Shown here one piece after another: positions 17,943-26,550 of a stretch of DNA of 64,000 nt. The translations under genes were made by a program, and so were the position numbers. Each line of letters starts with the position of its first letter. The first letter of the stretch is position 1. The DNA comes from an uncultured Rhodanobacteraceae bacterium (GTDB lineage Bacteria > Pseudomonadota > Gammaproteobacteria > Xanthomonadales > SZUA-5). A model generated the notes under the pieces. That model made no database searches. It was not told the origin of the DNA and was given only the letters and a program-made list of their open reading frames with translations. The stretch lies in the NCBI GenBank assembly GCA_937928755.1, contig CALEZI010000038.1, positions 1 through 64,000 of the forward strand. Direction: 5' to 3'.

Positions 17943-18593
17943 ATGAAGGCCCTGATCTTCGCCGCCGGGAAGGGCGAGCGCATGCGTCCGCTCACCGACA
18001 GCCGTCCCAAGGCGCTGCTCGAAGTACGCGGCGTGCCGTTGATCGGATGGCACCTGCGTGCCTTGCGTGCCGCCGGGATCGTCGATGTCGTCATCAACAC
18101 CGGTTACCTCGGCGAGCAGTTGCCGGCGACGCTGGGCGACGGCAGCAGTTTCGGCGTTCGCATCGAATGGTCGCACGAGCCGTGCGAGCCGCTGGAAACC
18201 GGCGGCGGCATGCGCCAGGCGCTGGCATTTCTCGGCGATGCGCCGTTCATTGCGGTGAATGCCGACATCCATACCGATTACGACTACGCCGGCCTCCCGC
18301 GTTCCCCCAGTGGCCTCGCGCACCTGGTACTGGTGGACAATCCGCCGCAGCACCCGCGCGGCGACTTCGTGCTGCGCCAAGGTACTTGCCACCTGTGCGG
18401 GCCCGAGCGCCTGACTTTCTCCGGGATCGGCGTCTATCGCCCGGAACTGGTGGCGCACTATCCGCACGGTCGCTATGGGCTGGCGCCGATCCTGCGCGAG
18501 GCCATCGACTTCGGTCGCGTGACCGGTGAGCACTACCGCGGCGCCTGGTCGGATGTGGGTACGCCGGAACGACTGGCGCAGTTGAACCCTTAG
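17943..18593 (+). CDS. murU: Nucleotidyltransferase, MurU-like (MurNAc-1-phosphate uridylyltransferase)
   Basis: A 216-residue GT-A nucleotidyltransferase with the signature FAAGKGERMRPLTDSRPKAL at its N-terminus, ETGGGMRQAL in the sugar-binding region and VNADIHTDYD at the metal site. Length and sequence fit MurU, which makes UDP-MurNAc in the anhydro-MurNAc cell-wall recycling route together with the kinase AmgK. amgK is not visible nearby, so the assignment rests on the protein and on the djlA-like neighbour. Another sugar-1-phosphate nucleotidyltransferase is the alternative. Confidence 0.75.
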   Translation: MKALIFAAGKGERMRPLTDSRPKALLEVRGVPLIGWHLRALRAAGIVDVVINTGYLGEQLPATLGDGSSFGVRIEWSHEPCEPLETGGGMRQALAFLGDAPFIAVNADIHTDYDYAGLPRSPSGLAHLVLVDNPPQHPRGDFVLRQGTCHLCGPERLTFSGIGVYRPELVAHYPHGRYGLAPILREAIDFGRVTGEHYRGAWSDVGTPERLAQLNP

Positions 18594-18736
18594 CGCCGAG
18601 CTTGCTCGGCTCGGGCCGGCGCAAGGCCAGCGGAGCAAGCTCCGCTCTACAGGAGCGGTGGTGTGTCGGCACGCGTAGAGCCGCGCTTGGTCGGCTCGGG
18701 CCGGCGCAAGGGCAGCCGAGCAAGCTCCGCTCTACA
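18592..18736. repeat. Two GCGGAGC/GCCGAGC hairpin units (family R3)
   Basis: Two ~60-bp tandem units at 18592-18651 and 18676-18736 share GGCTCGGGCCGGCGCAAG. Each contains palindromes of the type GCCGAGCTTGCTCGGC and GCGGAGCAAGCTCCGC, followed by TCTACA. The same family occurs at 37580-37696. No gene is seen in the gap 18594-18810. Confidence 0.8.
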
Positions 18737-18810
18737 AACGCGACGCCCCTGGTTGTGCTGTCCACCTCGGCGCGCTCTACTCGCAGTGTCGTTCCGATGA
18801 ATGCCCGTCC

Positions 18811-19272
18811 ATGGCCGGTCGCATGACCCCCGCGCGCCTGAAACTGTGGGTCAACTGGTGGCCGCCGTTTCTTTTCGGCGGCATCCGCGTGCTCGCCATC
18901 GCCGACGACTGGCGGACTGCGCGGGTGCAGCTCAAACTGCGGTGGTACAACCGCAACTACGTCGGTACCCAGTTCGGCGGCGCGCTATTTTCCATGACCG
19001 ATCCGTTCTGGATGATCCTGGTGATGGAGAGCCTTGGCCCCGACTACATCGTTTGGGACAAGGCCGCCGAAATCGAGTTCGTGACTCCGGGCAGGGGCGA
19101 TGTCTACGCCGATTTCAAGGTGCGCGACGAGGATCTCGCCGAGTTGCGACTGGCCGCCGCCGGCGGCGAAAAAGTCCTGCGCTGGTTTGCGGTCGACGTG
19201 CACGCGGCCGACGGCAGCATCGTCGCACGCGTACGCAAGCAGTTGTATGTGCGGCTGAAACGGCAACGTTGA
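18811..19272 (+). CDS. DUF4442 hotdog-fold (thioesterase-like) protein
   Basis: A 153-residue protein matching the DUF4442 group of hotdog thioesterase-like proteins. It has RLKLWVNWWPPFLFGGIRV at the start, LKLRWYNRNYVGTQFGGALF and SMTDPFWMILVMESLGPDYIVWD in the core. It may act on an acyl-CoA or acyl-ACP thioester in the cytoplasm, but no substrate can be read from the sequence. The ATG at 18811 or the in-frame ATG at 18823 could start it. It stands alone between a repeat block and a convergent kinase gene. Confidence 0.75.
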   Translation: MAGRMTPARLKLWVNWWPPFLFGGIRVLAIADDWRTARVQLKLRWYNRNYVGTQFGGALFSMTDPFWMILVMESLGPDYIVWDKAAEIEFVTPGRGDVYADFKVRDEDLAELRLAAAGGEKVLRWFAVDVHAADGSIVARVRKQLYVRLKRQR

Positions 19273-19298
19273 CCCGGTCGCCTGCGGCGCGATGGGGA

Positions 19299-19862
19299 TC
19301 ACTCGCGGTCGTCGATCAGGATCGCGTTCAAACTCTGCGCAAGGCGCAACACCAGCAACCGGGAGAGTTCGTCAGGCGGCAGGCGCGCGTCCAGGCGCCA
19401 GGCCGCGTCGGAAAGTGGCTCGAAACGTGCCGCGACCGCGCGAACCAGAGCGGCATCGCGATCCGGCGCCGGGTGCAGCCGATCGCCGGCGATGCGCTCG
19501 ATGGCCAGTTCTGTCGGCAAGTCGAGCCAGCACCACTGGCAGTCGCCACCGGCGTCGTCGATTTCTTCCTGCAGACGCGCGCGATCGGCGGCGCTGGCGA
19601 AGGTCTTGCCGTCGACGATCAGGTTCATCGCCGCGCGCACGCCGCTGCCGACGCGTCGCAGCAAAAGGCGGTCGGCCGCTGCGCGCGCGGCGTCGCTGGC
19701 GTCGCCGGGATAAAGCTCGGCGCGAATCTGATCGCGGTCGATGATCGACCAGCGTGTGACCGCCGCCATCCGCGTCGCCAGCGTCGACTTGCCGGCACCC
19801 GGCAAGCCGGCGAAGGCGAGCACCAGCGGCGCATGGCTTGCCGGCGGGCACAGCGCTAACAT
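19299..19862 (-). CDS. P-loop kinase (AAA_33 / zeta-toxin-like)
   Basis: A 187-residue nucleoside-triphosphate-binding protein with Walker A GLPGAGKST (residues 19-27). IIDRDQIRAELYP follows, then MNLIVDGKTFASAADRARLQ, as in the small AAA_33/zeta-like kinases that phosphorylate small molecules or nucleotides. No antitoxin-like partner is adjacent in the same orientation, so a toxin role is unlikely. It starts 29 bp from the divergent gene at 19892. The substrate is unknown. Confidence 0.7.
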   Translation of the reverse strand: MLALCPPASHAPLVLAFAGLPGAGKSTLATRMAAVTRWSIIDRDQIRAELYPGDASDAARAAADRLLLRRVGSGVRAAMNLIVDGKTFASAADRARLQEEIDDAGGDCQWCWLDLPTELAIERIAGDRLHPAPDRDAALVRAVAARFEPLSDAAWRLDARLPPDELSRLLVLRLAQSLNAILIDDRE

Positions 19863-19891
19863 TGTTTGATCTCCATGCTGAGGCGACCCAC

Positions 19892-20278
19892 ATGCCCGAC
19901 TCCAGATTGCAGCGTGCCTACGATAGCGCCCGGCGCTGGCTGCGCGAGGAACTTCCGAACGCCGAGGCGCATGCAGCAGAAACCCTGCTGCACGTGATGG
20001 GCAATGTGCGCGAGTACCTGGTGGCCGCCGAGGAGTTGACCCGCGACGAAGCGCAACTGGTCGCCGACAACCTGCGCTACGACCTGCGCGAGGCCGCGCA
20101 CCACTGGCACGATCTCAAGCTCGAGTACGTCGACTGGGCGCGCTTCGACGTCGAGCAGATCGAATCGGCCATCCTCGACAAGCTGCTGGCCGCAGCGGAC
20201 CCGACCTGGGTCGAGCTGGCGCGCTTCCAGCAGGGGCGCGAGCGGTTGGGGGAAGGCGACAACGAGGAATTTCCCTGA
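19892..20278 (+). CDS. Small helical protein, possibly DUF1451-like
   Basis: A 128-residue, highly charged, all-helical protein. The segment around residues 30-75 (VREYLVAAEELTRDEAQLVA followed by DNLRYDLREAAHHWHD) resembles the helical part of DUF1451/YbeL-type proteins, but the C-terminal zinc ribbon of that family is absent. It was identified by eye only. The start at 19892 (MPDSRLQRAYDSARRW) is preferred; the upstream ATG at 19838 overlaps the divergent kinase gene. No function can be given. Confidence 0.55.
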   Translation: MPDSRLQRAYDSARRWLREELPNAEAHAAETLLHVMGNVREYLVAAEELTRDEAQLVADNLRYDLREAAHHWHDLKLEYVDWARFDVEQIESAILDKLLAAADPTWVELARFQQGRERLGEGDNEEFP

Positions 20279-20357
20279 GCCCAAGTAAAGTAACCCGCTG
20301 CACGCGCGCGAGCGCCGTCACCGGGTGCTTGCCGGGGTTGGCGCGTCGCAGAGAGCC

Positions 20358-20540
20358 TTGTCCGCAAAGGACGCAAAGGACGCAAAGGAAGGCAAAAACC
20401 TGGAGGACGAGTCAGCCGTGAACAGCGATATCTAGACGCAGCCCGCAGCAACCGTTGGCAAGGCGCAGCCCGGTTCGATCTTGCCTCGCTGCAATCCGTT
20501 CTCGCTTTCCTTTGCGTTCTTTGCGTCCTTCGCGGACAAA
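20358..20540. repeat. GTCCGCAAAGG-family inverted repeat (R2), copy 4
   Basis: A 183-bp element with the left arm TTGTCCGCAAAGGACGCAAA and the right arm ending TTTGCGTCCTTCGCGGACAA. Its interior (AAAACCTGGA(G/A)GA(C/T)GAGTCAG, GCCCGCAGCAACCG, CAATCCGTTCTCG) is nearly the same as that of the copy at 23039-23227, so the two are recent relatives. It fills the gap after the prmA end. Confidence 0.85.
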
Positions 20541-20600
20541 AGAACAGTCAACAAGATTTCCGCCCGGTTCGAAGCGCGACAACGCAAATCGACAGGACCC

Positions 20601-21482
20601 CTACACCCGTACCGCACTGACGCGGATCCAGTCTTCGCGCTGGGTCACGATGAAGTCGCGGAACAGACCCTGGTAGCGGGCGATGAACTCGACTTCCTGG
20701 CCTTTGAGCATGCCGGAGAAGGCTGCCTCGCCGCCGGATTTCACCGTCGACGCAATTCGATCCGCAAGCTCCACCAGCGGATTCAGCAGGATGTTGGCGA
20801 CCAGCCGATCGCAAGGCGCCGGTAACGCGCTTTTCGGCGACAACAGGGTCAGTCGGTCGAGCACCTCATTGCGCTGCGCGTTCTCGTGCGAGGCGATCAG
20901 TGCCTGCGGGTCGTTGTCAAGGCCCCAGGCATGGCCAGCGCCGAGGCGCAGCGCGGCAACCGCCAGCACGCCCGAACCGCAGCCGTAGTCGAACACGCTC
21001 TCGCCGTTCCAGACCAGGCCATCGAGCCATTCCAGGCACAGCGCGGTGGTCGGATGCGTGCCGGTGCCGAAGGCGAGTCCCGGATCGAGGCGCACGATGA
21101 CGTTGTGCGGGTCAACCGGTGGCTCCACTGTGGTCGGGTATATCCACAGTCGCTGCCCGAAGCGCATTGGCTGGTAGTGGTCCATCCAGGCACGCGTCCA
21201 GTCGCGATCATCCAGGCGCGCGAAACGCGCGCTGCGCAGCACCGCTTCCGGCAACTTGCCGTCCAGCGCCACCAGCAGATCCAGCGGATCGCGTTCCACC
21301 GCAAACAGCGCCTGCAGCGTCAGGTGTGGCCACAGCGGGGTTTCGCCCGGAGCCGGCTCCAGCACCGGATTGTCTTCGGCGTCGGTCAGCGTCTGTGCCA
21401 GCGCGCCGGCATCGTCGAGGGCTTGTTCGACCGCTGCATGGTCGGCGGATTCGAGGCGGAGATGGAGTTCGAGCCAGGGCAT
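20601..21482 (-). CDS. prmA: Ribosomal protein L11 methyltransferase
   Basis: A 293-residue SAM-dependent methyltransferase that trimethylates L11. The N-terminal substrate-recognition domain (MPWLELHLRLESADHAAVEQ) is followed by the Rossmann methyltransferase domain. There DPGLAFGTGTHPTTALCLEW, VFDYGCGSGVLAVAALRLGA and the NILLNPLVELA catalytic loop are conserved. The start at 21482 gives the same length as the E. coli protein; the longer ORF contains translated R6 repeat. No Shine-Dalgarno is visible, because the repeat arm begins 10 bp upstream. It ends the aroQ-accB-accC-prmA run. Confidence 0.95.
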   Translation of the reverse strand: MPWLELHLRLESADHAAVEQALDDAGALAQTLTDAEDNPVLEPAPGETPLWPHLTLQALFAVERDPLDLLVALDGKLPEAVLRSARFARLDDRDWTRAWMDHYQPMRFGQRLWIYPTTVEPPVDPHNVIVRLDPGLAFGTGTHPTTALCLEWLDGLVWNGESVFDYGCGSGVLAVAALRLGAGHAWGLDNDPQALIASHENAQRNEVLDRLTLLSPKSALPAPCDRLVANILLNPLVELADRIASTVKSGGEAAFSGMLKGQEVEFIARYQGLFRDFIVTQREDWIRVSAVRV

Positions 21483-21491
21483 TTTGAGAGC

Positions 21492-21638
21492 GGGAAAATG
21501 GGAAAAGGAAAATGGAAAAAGGTGGAAGCGGGCTGAGGCGAGTCGGACGTTGACTGGTTTTGGTTGGAGGCCGCGCGACATTACCAGTCTTGCCGGCTGT
21601 TGCACTTCCCTTTTCCTTTTTCCATTTTCCTTTTTCCA
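21492..21638. repeat. GGAAAATGG / TTTTTCC inverted repeat (family R6), copy 2
   Basis: The left arm GGGAAAATGGGAAAAGGAAA continues to 21523. The right arm of alternating CCCTTTTCC and CCTTTTTCCATT spans 21605-21638. It fills the whole accC-prmA gap and stops 2 bp before the accC stop codon. Confidence 0.85.
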
Positions 21639-21640
21639 AC

Positions 21641-22990
21641 TTACTTGCGAGCCTCCGCCAGCCTGCGTTCAAGGTAGTGAATATTGAACCCCCCCACCTG
21701 GAACATCTGATCCAGCATGTTCGACTGTTGCAGCGGGATGTTGCTCTTGATGCCCTGGATCACCAGTTCGGACAGGGCCACGCGCATGCGCGCGATCGCG
21801 GTGGCGCGGTCGGGGCCATGGGCGATCAGCTTGGCGATCATCGCGTCGTAGTTCGGCGGGATCTTGTAGCCGTCGTAGAGGTGCGTTTCCATGCGGATGC
21901 CCGGCCCACCTGGCGGGTGGTAACGGGTCACGGTGCCGGGTGAAGGCGTGAAGGTGTTCGGGTCCTCGGCATTGATGCGGCACTCGATGGCGTGACCGCG
22001 GATGACGATATCGGATTGTTTGTAGCGCAGTTTTTCGCCCGAGGCGACACGAATCTGTTCGGTCACCAGGTCGACGCCAGTGACCATTTCGGTGACCGGG
22101 TGCTCGACCTGGATGCGCGTGTTCATCTCGATGAAGTAGAACTTGCCGCGCTCGAACAGGAACTCGAAGGTGCCGGCGCCGCGATAGCCAATGCGGCGGC
22201 AGGCCTCGACACAGACCTGGCCGATTTCGGCGCGCTGTTTCTCGGAAATGCCAGGCGCCGGTGCTTCCTCGATGACCTTCTGGTGGCGGCGTTGCATCGA
22301 ACAGTCGCGCTCGCCGAGGTGGATGGCGTTGCCGTGGCCATCGGCCAGAACCTGGATTTCGATGTGACGCGGGTTCTCCAGGTACTTTTCCAGGTAAACC
22401 TGATCGTTGCTGAAGGCGCTCTTGGCTTCGGCGCGAGTCATCGCCACCGCATTCAGCAGGGCCATCTCGGTATGCACGACGCGCATGCCGCGGCCACCGC
22501 CGCCACCGGAAGCCTTGATGATCACCGGGTAGCCGATGTCCTTGGCGATGCGCGCGTTTTCGCCGGCGTCGTCGCCTAGCGGTTTGCCCGAGCCCGGCAC
22601 GCAGGGTACGCCAGCCTGTTTCATCGCCGTGATCGCCGAGACCTTGTCGCCCATCAGGCGGATGGTCTCCGGTCGCGGGCCGATGAACACGAATCCGGAC
22701 TCCTCGACGCGTTCGGCAAAATCGGCGTTTTCCGACAGAAAGCCATAACCCGGGTGGATGCCTTGCGCATCGGTCACCTCGGCAGCGGCGATCAACGCCG
22801 GAATATTCAGGTAACTGTCTTTCGGTGCCGGTGGACCAATGCACACCGACTCGTCGGCCATCGCCACGTGCTTCAGGTTGCGATCGACGGTCGAATGCAC
22901 CGCGACCGTCTTGATCCCGAGCGCCTGGCACGAACGCAGGATGCGCAGCGCGATCTCGCCACGATTGGCAATGACGATTTTTTCAAGCAT
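21641..22990 (-). CDS. accC: Biotin carboxylase subunit of acetyl-CoA carboxylase
   Basis: A 449-residue ATP-grasp enzyme carboxylating the biotin of AccB, the first half-reaction of acetyl-CoA carboxylase and fatty-acid synthesis. It has the N-terminal IANRGEIALRILRSCQALGI, the ATP-grasp glycine loop KASGGGGGRGMRVV, the biotin-carboxylase motif FIEMNTRIQVEHPVTEMVTG and MRVALSELVIQGIKSNI at the C-terminus. It lies downstream of accB, with an unusual 260-bp gap filled by an R2 repeat. Confidence 0.97.
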   Translation of the reverse strand: MLEKIVIANRGEIALRILRSCQALGIKTVAVHSTVDRNLKHVAMADESVCIGPPAPKDSYLNIPALIAAAEVTDAQGIHPGYGFLSENADFAERVEESGFVFIGPRPETIRLMGDKVSAITAMKQAGVPCVPGSGKPLGDDAGENARIAKDIGYPVIIKASGGGGGRGMRVVHTEMALLNAVAMTRAEAKSAFSNDQVYLEKYLENPRHIEIQVLADGHGNAIHLGERDCSMQRRHQKVIEEAPAPGISEKQRAEIGQVCVEACRRIGYRGAGTFEFLFERGKFYFIEMNTRIQVEHPVTEMVTGVDLVTEQIRVASGEKLRYKQSDIVIRGHAIECRINAEDPNTFTPSPGTVTRYHPPGGPGIRMETHLYDGYKIPPNYDAMIAKLIAHGPDRATAIARMRVALSELVIQGIKSNIPLQQSNMLDQMFQVGGFNIHYLERRLAEARK

Positions 22991-23038
22991 GGATATGGAC
23001 TCCGGTCACGTTGCGGCCGGCGACTTTCGGAAGGAGCG

Positions 23039-23227
23039 TTTTTCCGCAAAGGACGCAAAGGACGCAAAGGAAAGCAAAAACCTGGAAGATGAGTCAGTCG
23101 TGAGCTGCCTTGCATTGAGGCTGCCCGCAGCAACCGTCGGCAAGGCGCAGTCCGGTCCACGATCGATCTTGCCTCGCGGCAATCCGTTCTCGCTTTCCTT
23201 TGCGTTCTTTGCGTTCTTTGCGGACAA
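23039..23227. repeat. GTCCGCAAAGG-family inverted repeat (R2), copy 5
   Basis: A 189-bp element with arms TTTTTCCGCAAAGGACGCAA and TTTGCGTTCTTTGCGGACAA. It sits between accB and accC. Arms and interior closely match the copy at 20358-20540. Confidence 0.85.
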
Positions 23228-23250
23228 ATGCCTTTCGCCGACAAACACGA

Positions 23251-23730
23251 TCACTGGATGACCACCAGCGGCTCATCGAACTCCACCGGTTGGCCGTTCT
23301 CGACCAGGATCTTGACGATGGTGCCGGCGACCTCGCTCTCGATCGGGTTGAACATCTTCATCGCTTCGATGATGCCGAGGGTGTCGCCGACCTTGACCTG
23401 CTGGCCGATCTTGAGGAACGGCGCGGCGCCGGGCGCGGACGCGGCGTAATAAGTACCGACCATCGGCGAGCGCACGACCTGACCGTCGTAGGTCGGCTCG
23501 GCCGGAGTTGCGGCTGGCGCAGCGGCGGGCGCAGCGCCTGGCGCGACCGGGATGTGGTTGGTGTGGACCTGGATCGGTGCGTACTGCGGTGCGGGCGCGG
23601 CCATCGGCATGTTCTTCGGCCAGCGGCTGAGGCGCACGGTTTCTTCGCCCTCGCGGATTTCGAGTTCGACGAGGTTCGATTCCTCGAGCAACTCGATAAG
23701 CTTCTTGATCTTGCGGATATCCATGGCCAT
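23251..23730 (-). CDS. accB: Biotin carboxyl carrier protein of acetyl-CoA carboxylase
   Basis: A 159-residue BCCP. It has the conserved N-terminus (MDIRKIKKLIELLEESN), a Pro/Ala-rich flexible linker (residues about 42-80) and the C-terminal biotinyl domain. The biotinylated lysine is in EAMKM; VRSPMVGTYY and ENGQPVEFDEPLVVI flank it. The ATG at 23730 has GGGAG seven bases upstream; a second ATG at 23724 would give the E. coli-like start. It partners AccC in the carboxylation half-reaction and follows aroQ by 51 bp. Confidence 0.96.
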   Translation of the reverse strand: MAMDIRKIKKLIELLEESNLVELEIREGEETVRLSRWPKNMPMAAPAPQYAPIQVHTNHIPVAPGAAPAAAPAATPAEPTYDGQVVRSPMVGTYYAASAPGAAPFLKIGQQVKVGDTLGIIEAMKMFNPIESEVAGTIVKILVENGQPVEFDEPLVVIQ

Positions 23731-23781
23731 GGCCGAACTCCCAAAAGTCGTGTCGCGGTGTATTGCAGGTGAATCGGTGAC

Positions 23782-24219
23782 TCAGCCGACGCGGCGCATG
23801 GCCGCATCCAGTCCAAGCCGGTAACTGTCGACACCGAGGCCGGTGATCACGCCCACGGCGATGTCGGAGAGATAGGAGCGCTGACGGAAATCCTCGCGCG
23901 CATGCACATTGCTCAGGTGCACTTCGATGAACGGAATCGCCACGCCGGCCAGCGCGTCGCGCAGCGCGATGCTGGTGTGCGTGAAGGCGCCGGGGTTGAT
24001 CAGGATGAAGCGCGTGCCATCCATGCGCGCGGCGTGCAACAGATCGATCAGTACATGCTCGGCATTGCTCTGCAGCGCGACCAGTTCATGCCCTGCGGCG
24101 CTTGCCAACTCGATCAGCGTGCGCTCGATCTCTGCCAGCGTCGTACGCCCATAAACCTCCGGCTCGCGCGTGCCGAGCAGATTGAGGTTGGGGCCATTGA
24201 GCAGCAGAATGCGCGCCAT
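23782..24219 (-). CDS. aroQ: Type II 3-dehydroquinate dehydratase
   Basis: A 145-residue enzyme of the shikimate pathway that dehydrates 3-dehydroquinate. Family signatures are the N-terminal LLLNGPNLNLLGTREPEVYG (catalytic Tyr in VYG), the QSNAEHVLIDLLH loop, NPGAFTHTSIALRDAL, and EVHLSNVHAREDFR containing the catalytic His. It is the first gene of the conserved aroQ-accB-accC-prmA order. The ~278-bp region upstream (24220-24497) shows no gene or clear repeat and probably contains the promoter. Confidence 0.96.
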   Translation of the reverse strand: MARILLLNGPNLNLLGTREPEVYGRTTLAEIERTLIELASAAGHELVALQSNAEHVLIDLLHAARMDGTRFILINPGAFTHTSIALRDALAGVAIPFIEVHLSNVHAREDFRQRSYLSDIAVGVITGLGVDSYRLGLDAAMRRVG

Positions 24220-24497
24220 GCAAGTTGCCCTGGAAGGTGTACGGGTCGGCTCCTGCTCCCTCTCCGATGTTCCGGGAGGGTTGGGGAGGGGTCAGGCAAG
24301 AATCCTGGCAACGGACTTGGCTGCGGCAGCTGCAAGATTGCGGATGACGGCGCGCCATGACCGGTGACGGCCGCGTAGTCTGCTTGGACCAGCGGCCGCT
24401 GTCCAGCGACGATCACCGGCGATCATGCAGCGATCTTCGCCATCCGCGGGCGTATGGGTTTGCGGTGGTGCGGCGGCCCTGGGCTCTCGAGCCTCCG

Positions 24498-25433
24498 TTA
24501 CTGGCCTGCGCGGCCGACCTCGAAGAACATCTGGGATGCGCGTTGACCCAACGCGATTCGGGCGAAGTCGAAGGCGGCAAAAACCATGGTGATCAGCGGG
24601 AACAACGGGTGGAAGAATGCCGGGCGCTCCCTCGACACGCTGGCGAGGCCTCGGGCGGCGAACCAGCTCAACACGGCCACTGCCCAGAACGGGCCGCCCT
24701 GGGTGTAGCTGAAGCGCTGCGTCGAAAGGCCTGACGCGGCGACGATTCGACTGAAGCTCGCCCGGTCGAACAGGACCCAATGGCGCGGGCAGTGATAGCC
24801 ACCCCAGTTGCGATGACGGAACAGGCGGGCGTCGAGGGCATCGGTGTTGGGTGTCTTGACCAATGCGCGGCCTCCCGGTTGCAGCAACGCCGCCACGCTG
24901 CGCATGACGGCACCGGGATCCTCGACATGTTCGATGATGTTGAGCAGCAGAATCAGGTCATAACGCGTTTCCGTCGTGAACTCCTCGATCCGCCCGACGA
25001 AGTAGCGATGGCCGAGTGCGCGTGCACGGGATGCAGCCTCGGCATCGATGTCGACGACCTGGGTCAATTGAACGCGCGGATCGAGGTTGCGGATCTCGCT
25101 TAGCAGCCAGCCGGTACCGCCGCCGACATCGAGTACGCGCAGCGTGTCGCCCGGCAGTTCGGCGAGGATCCGGCGAAACACGCGTCGGTCCAGCCAGGCC
25201 TTGATGCGGCTCATGGGCGAGGCCTTGCCGAAGCCGAGGAACGAGTAATAGTTGCGCGGGTAGATCTCGGCGAGCCGATCAACGGGTACCGGGTCGATGA
25301 ACAGCGCTTGGCAGCGGGCGCAGCGACGGTAGTCGAAGTTTTCCGCCGTGCTGCAGTACTCGACATCCCGGGCGGTCGCCCACCACTCATGCTGGTCGCC
25401 GCCACAGGCCAGGCAAGCCGTGGCCGCCCTCAT
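24498..25433 (-). CDS. Class I SAM-dependent methyltransferase with N-terminal zinc-binding motif
   Basis: A 311-residue protein. The N-terminal part has CLACGG and, 30 residues later, CARCQALFIDP, which looks like a zinc ribbon of the methyltransferase-12/14 type found in sugar and polyketide modifiers. The methyltransferase core follows with LRVLDVGGGTGWLLSEI (motif I), LILLLNIIEHVEDP and a hydrophobic C-terminal stretch. The start ATG at 25433 overlaps the desaturase stop (ATGA), so translation is coupled. It precedes no biosynthetic partner that identifies the substrate; surface glycan or lipid modification is plausible given the giant glycosyltransferase gene upstream. Confidence 0.75.
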   Translation of the reverse strand: MRAATACLACGGDQHEWWATARDVEYCSTAENFDYRRCARCQALFIDPVPVDRLAEIYPRNYYSFLGFGKASPMSRIKAWLDRRVFRRILAELPGDTLRVLDVGGGTGWLLSEIRNLDPRVQLTQVVDIDAEAASRARALGHRYFVGRIEEFTTETRYDLILLLNIIEHVEDPGAVMRSVAALLQPGGRALVKTPNTDALDARLFRHRNWGGYHCPRHWVLFDRASFSRIVAASGLSTQRFSYTQGGPFWAVAVLSWFAARGLASVSRERPAFFHPLFPLITMVFAAFDFARIALGQRASQMFFEVGRAGQ

Positions 25434-26461
25434 TTGCGGGGCTCCGTTGTGTACAGGCGCCTGAAGGTTTCCAGGTAACTCGTGCGGTTTGCGGCGAGGG
25501 TGGCGGCAAGTTCGGTGTCGCCGAGGAACCGTTCGACGTCGCCAAGGCGCGTGCAGGAGACCTGTGGATCCCAGTGATGCAGCAGGTGTCGCGTGAAACC
25601 GGCACTGCCGATGATCGCCGCCAGTGGCCCGGCGCGAAACATTCGGTTGGTCTCGCCGTGGTCGACAAGGGCGTAGTCGGTCGTCGATGCCGCGGCCTCG
25701 GAGCGATGCTCGAGCAGTTGTCGCAGGCCGCTGAAGAACGGAAAGAACACGGCCAGTCCAAGGATCCACGCGGCCACCAGGAACCAGGCGTGGGCGACGG
25801 CGGCGCTGCCGACGACTGCGGCGTGGAGCGTCAGGCCGAGTAGCAGCGGCCAGCGTGCGTGGCGCTCCACCTGGGTCTGATCGAGGCGCTGCTCGCGACC
25901 GAGCAGCACGCGGACGGCGCGTATGCCAGTGATCGATTCGAGCAGGAAGCGCGCATCGAGTGGCTCGAAGTAGGTGCGCTCGGTATCGCGCGTCGTGCCG
26001 AGGAATTTGTGGTGATCGAAGTGGACGCGCCGATAATTCGCGATGTTCTGGCCGACAAGCGAGCCAATGAACAGATTGGCCAGCAGATCGTTGCGGGCGC
26101 GGTCCGCGGCCAGGTTGAAATGCGTGGCCTCGTGGAAAAAATTGTGGATGTAGCTGTGGCACAGACCGAGCAGGGCGGCGATGAGCAGGGTGGCGAGCGC
26201 GCCCACGAAAACGGCATCGGCGGGGATCAGCAGTGCAAGCACGATCAGTGTCGCGAGTCCGAGGTGGCCACCCAGAATCTGGGCCCAGACGACGCGGTAT
26301 CGCGGCCGCAGTGACTTGCGGAAATCGAGGTAGCGCACGCCTTGCGAATTGACCAGGGCGAGGCGTTGCCCCGGGCTGGCGGCCGTCTTGAGCTCGCCGT
26401 CCACGGTCGCCGTCGCCTGCGGCTCAGAGTTCGCTTTCGGTTGCACCGGGCTGCGCCGCAC
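25430..26461 (-). CDS. Membrane fatty acid desaturase family protein
   Basis: A 343-residue protein of the membrane di-iron desaturase/hydroxylase family. It shows the three histidine boxes (HEATH near 113, HFDHH near 149, HLLHHWDP near 295) and paired membrane helices. It is a different subfamily from the delta-9-type desaturase at 49042. The start is a GTG at 26461; no in-frame ATG lies near. It overlaps the downstream methyltransferase by four bases. It could hydroxylate or desaturate a fatty acyl or ceramide-like group; the substrate is not readable. Confidence 0.75.
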   Translation of the reverse strand: MRRSPVQPKANSEPQATATVDGELKTAASPGQRLALVNSQGVRYLDFRKSLRPRYRVVWAQILGGHLGLATLIVLALLIPADAVFVGALATLLIAALLGLCHSYIHNFFHEATHFNLAADRARNDLLANLFIGSLVGQNIANYRRVHFDHHKFLGTTRDTERTYFEPLDARFLLESITGIRAVRVLLGREQRLDQTQVERHARWPLLLGLTLHAAVVGSAAVAHAWFLVAAWILGLAVFFPFFSGLRQLLEHRSEAAASTTDYALVDHGETNRMFRAGPLAAIIGSAGFTRHLLHHWDPQVSCTRLGDVERFLGDTELAATLAANRTSYLETFRRLYTTEPRK

Positions 26462-26550
26462 TACCGATGGTTCCCGTCGCCAACATCAAGTCTTCCCTTC
26501 TGTTTCGTTGATTGGTCGGTTCCGACAGCAGCGTAACACTGCGACAACGC

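Noticed and set aside
19299..19862. A zeta-type toxin of a toxin-antitoxin pair.
   Set aside because: No small antitoxin gene is upstream in the same orientation; the divergent gene at 19892 lacks antitoxin features.
24220..24497. A possible short gene or repeat between aroQ and the methyltransferase.
   Set aside because: Short frames on both strands are Arg/Pro-rich shadows; no inverted repeat of the other families is present, so it is left as a probable promoter region.
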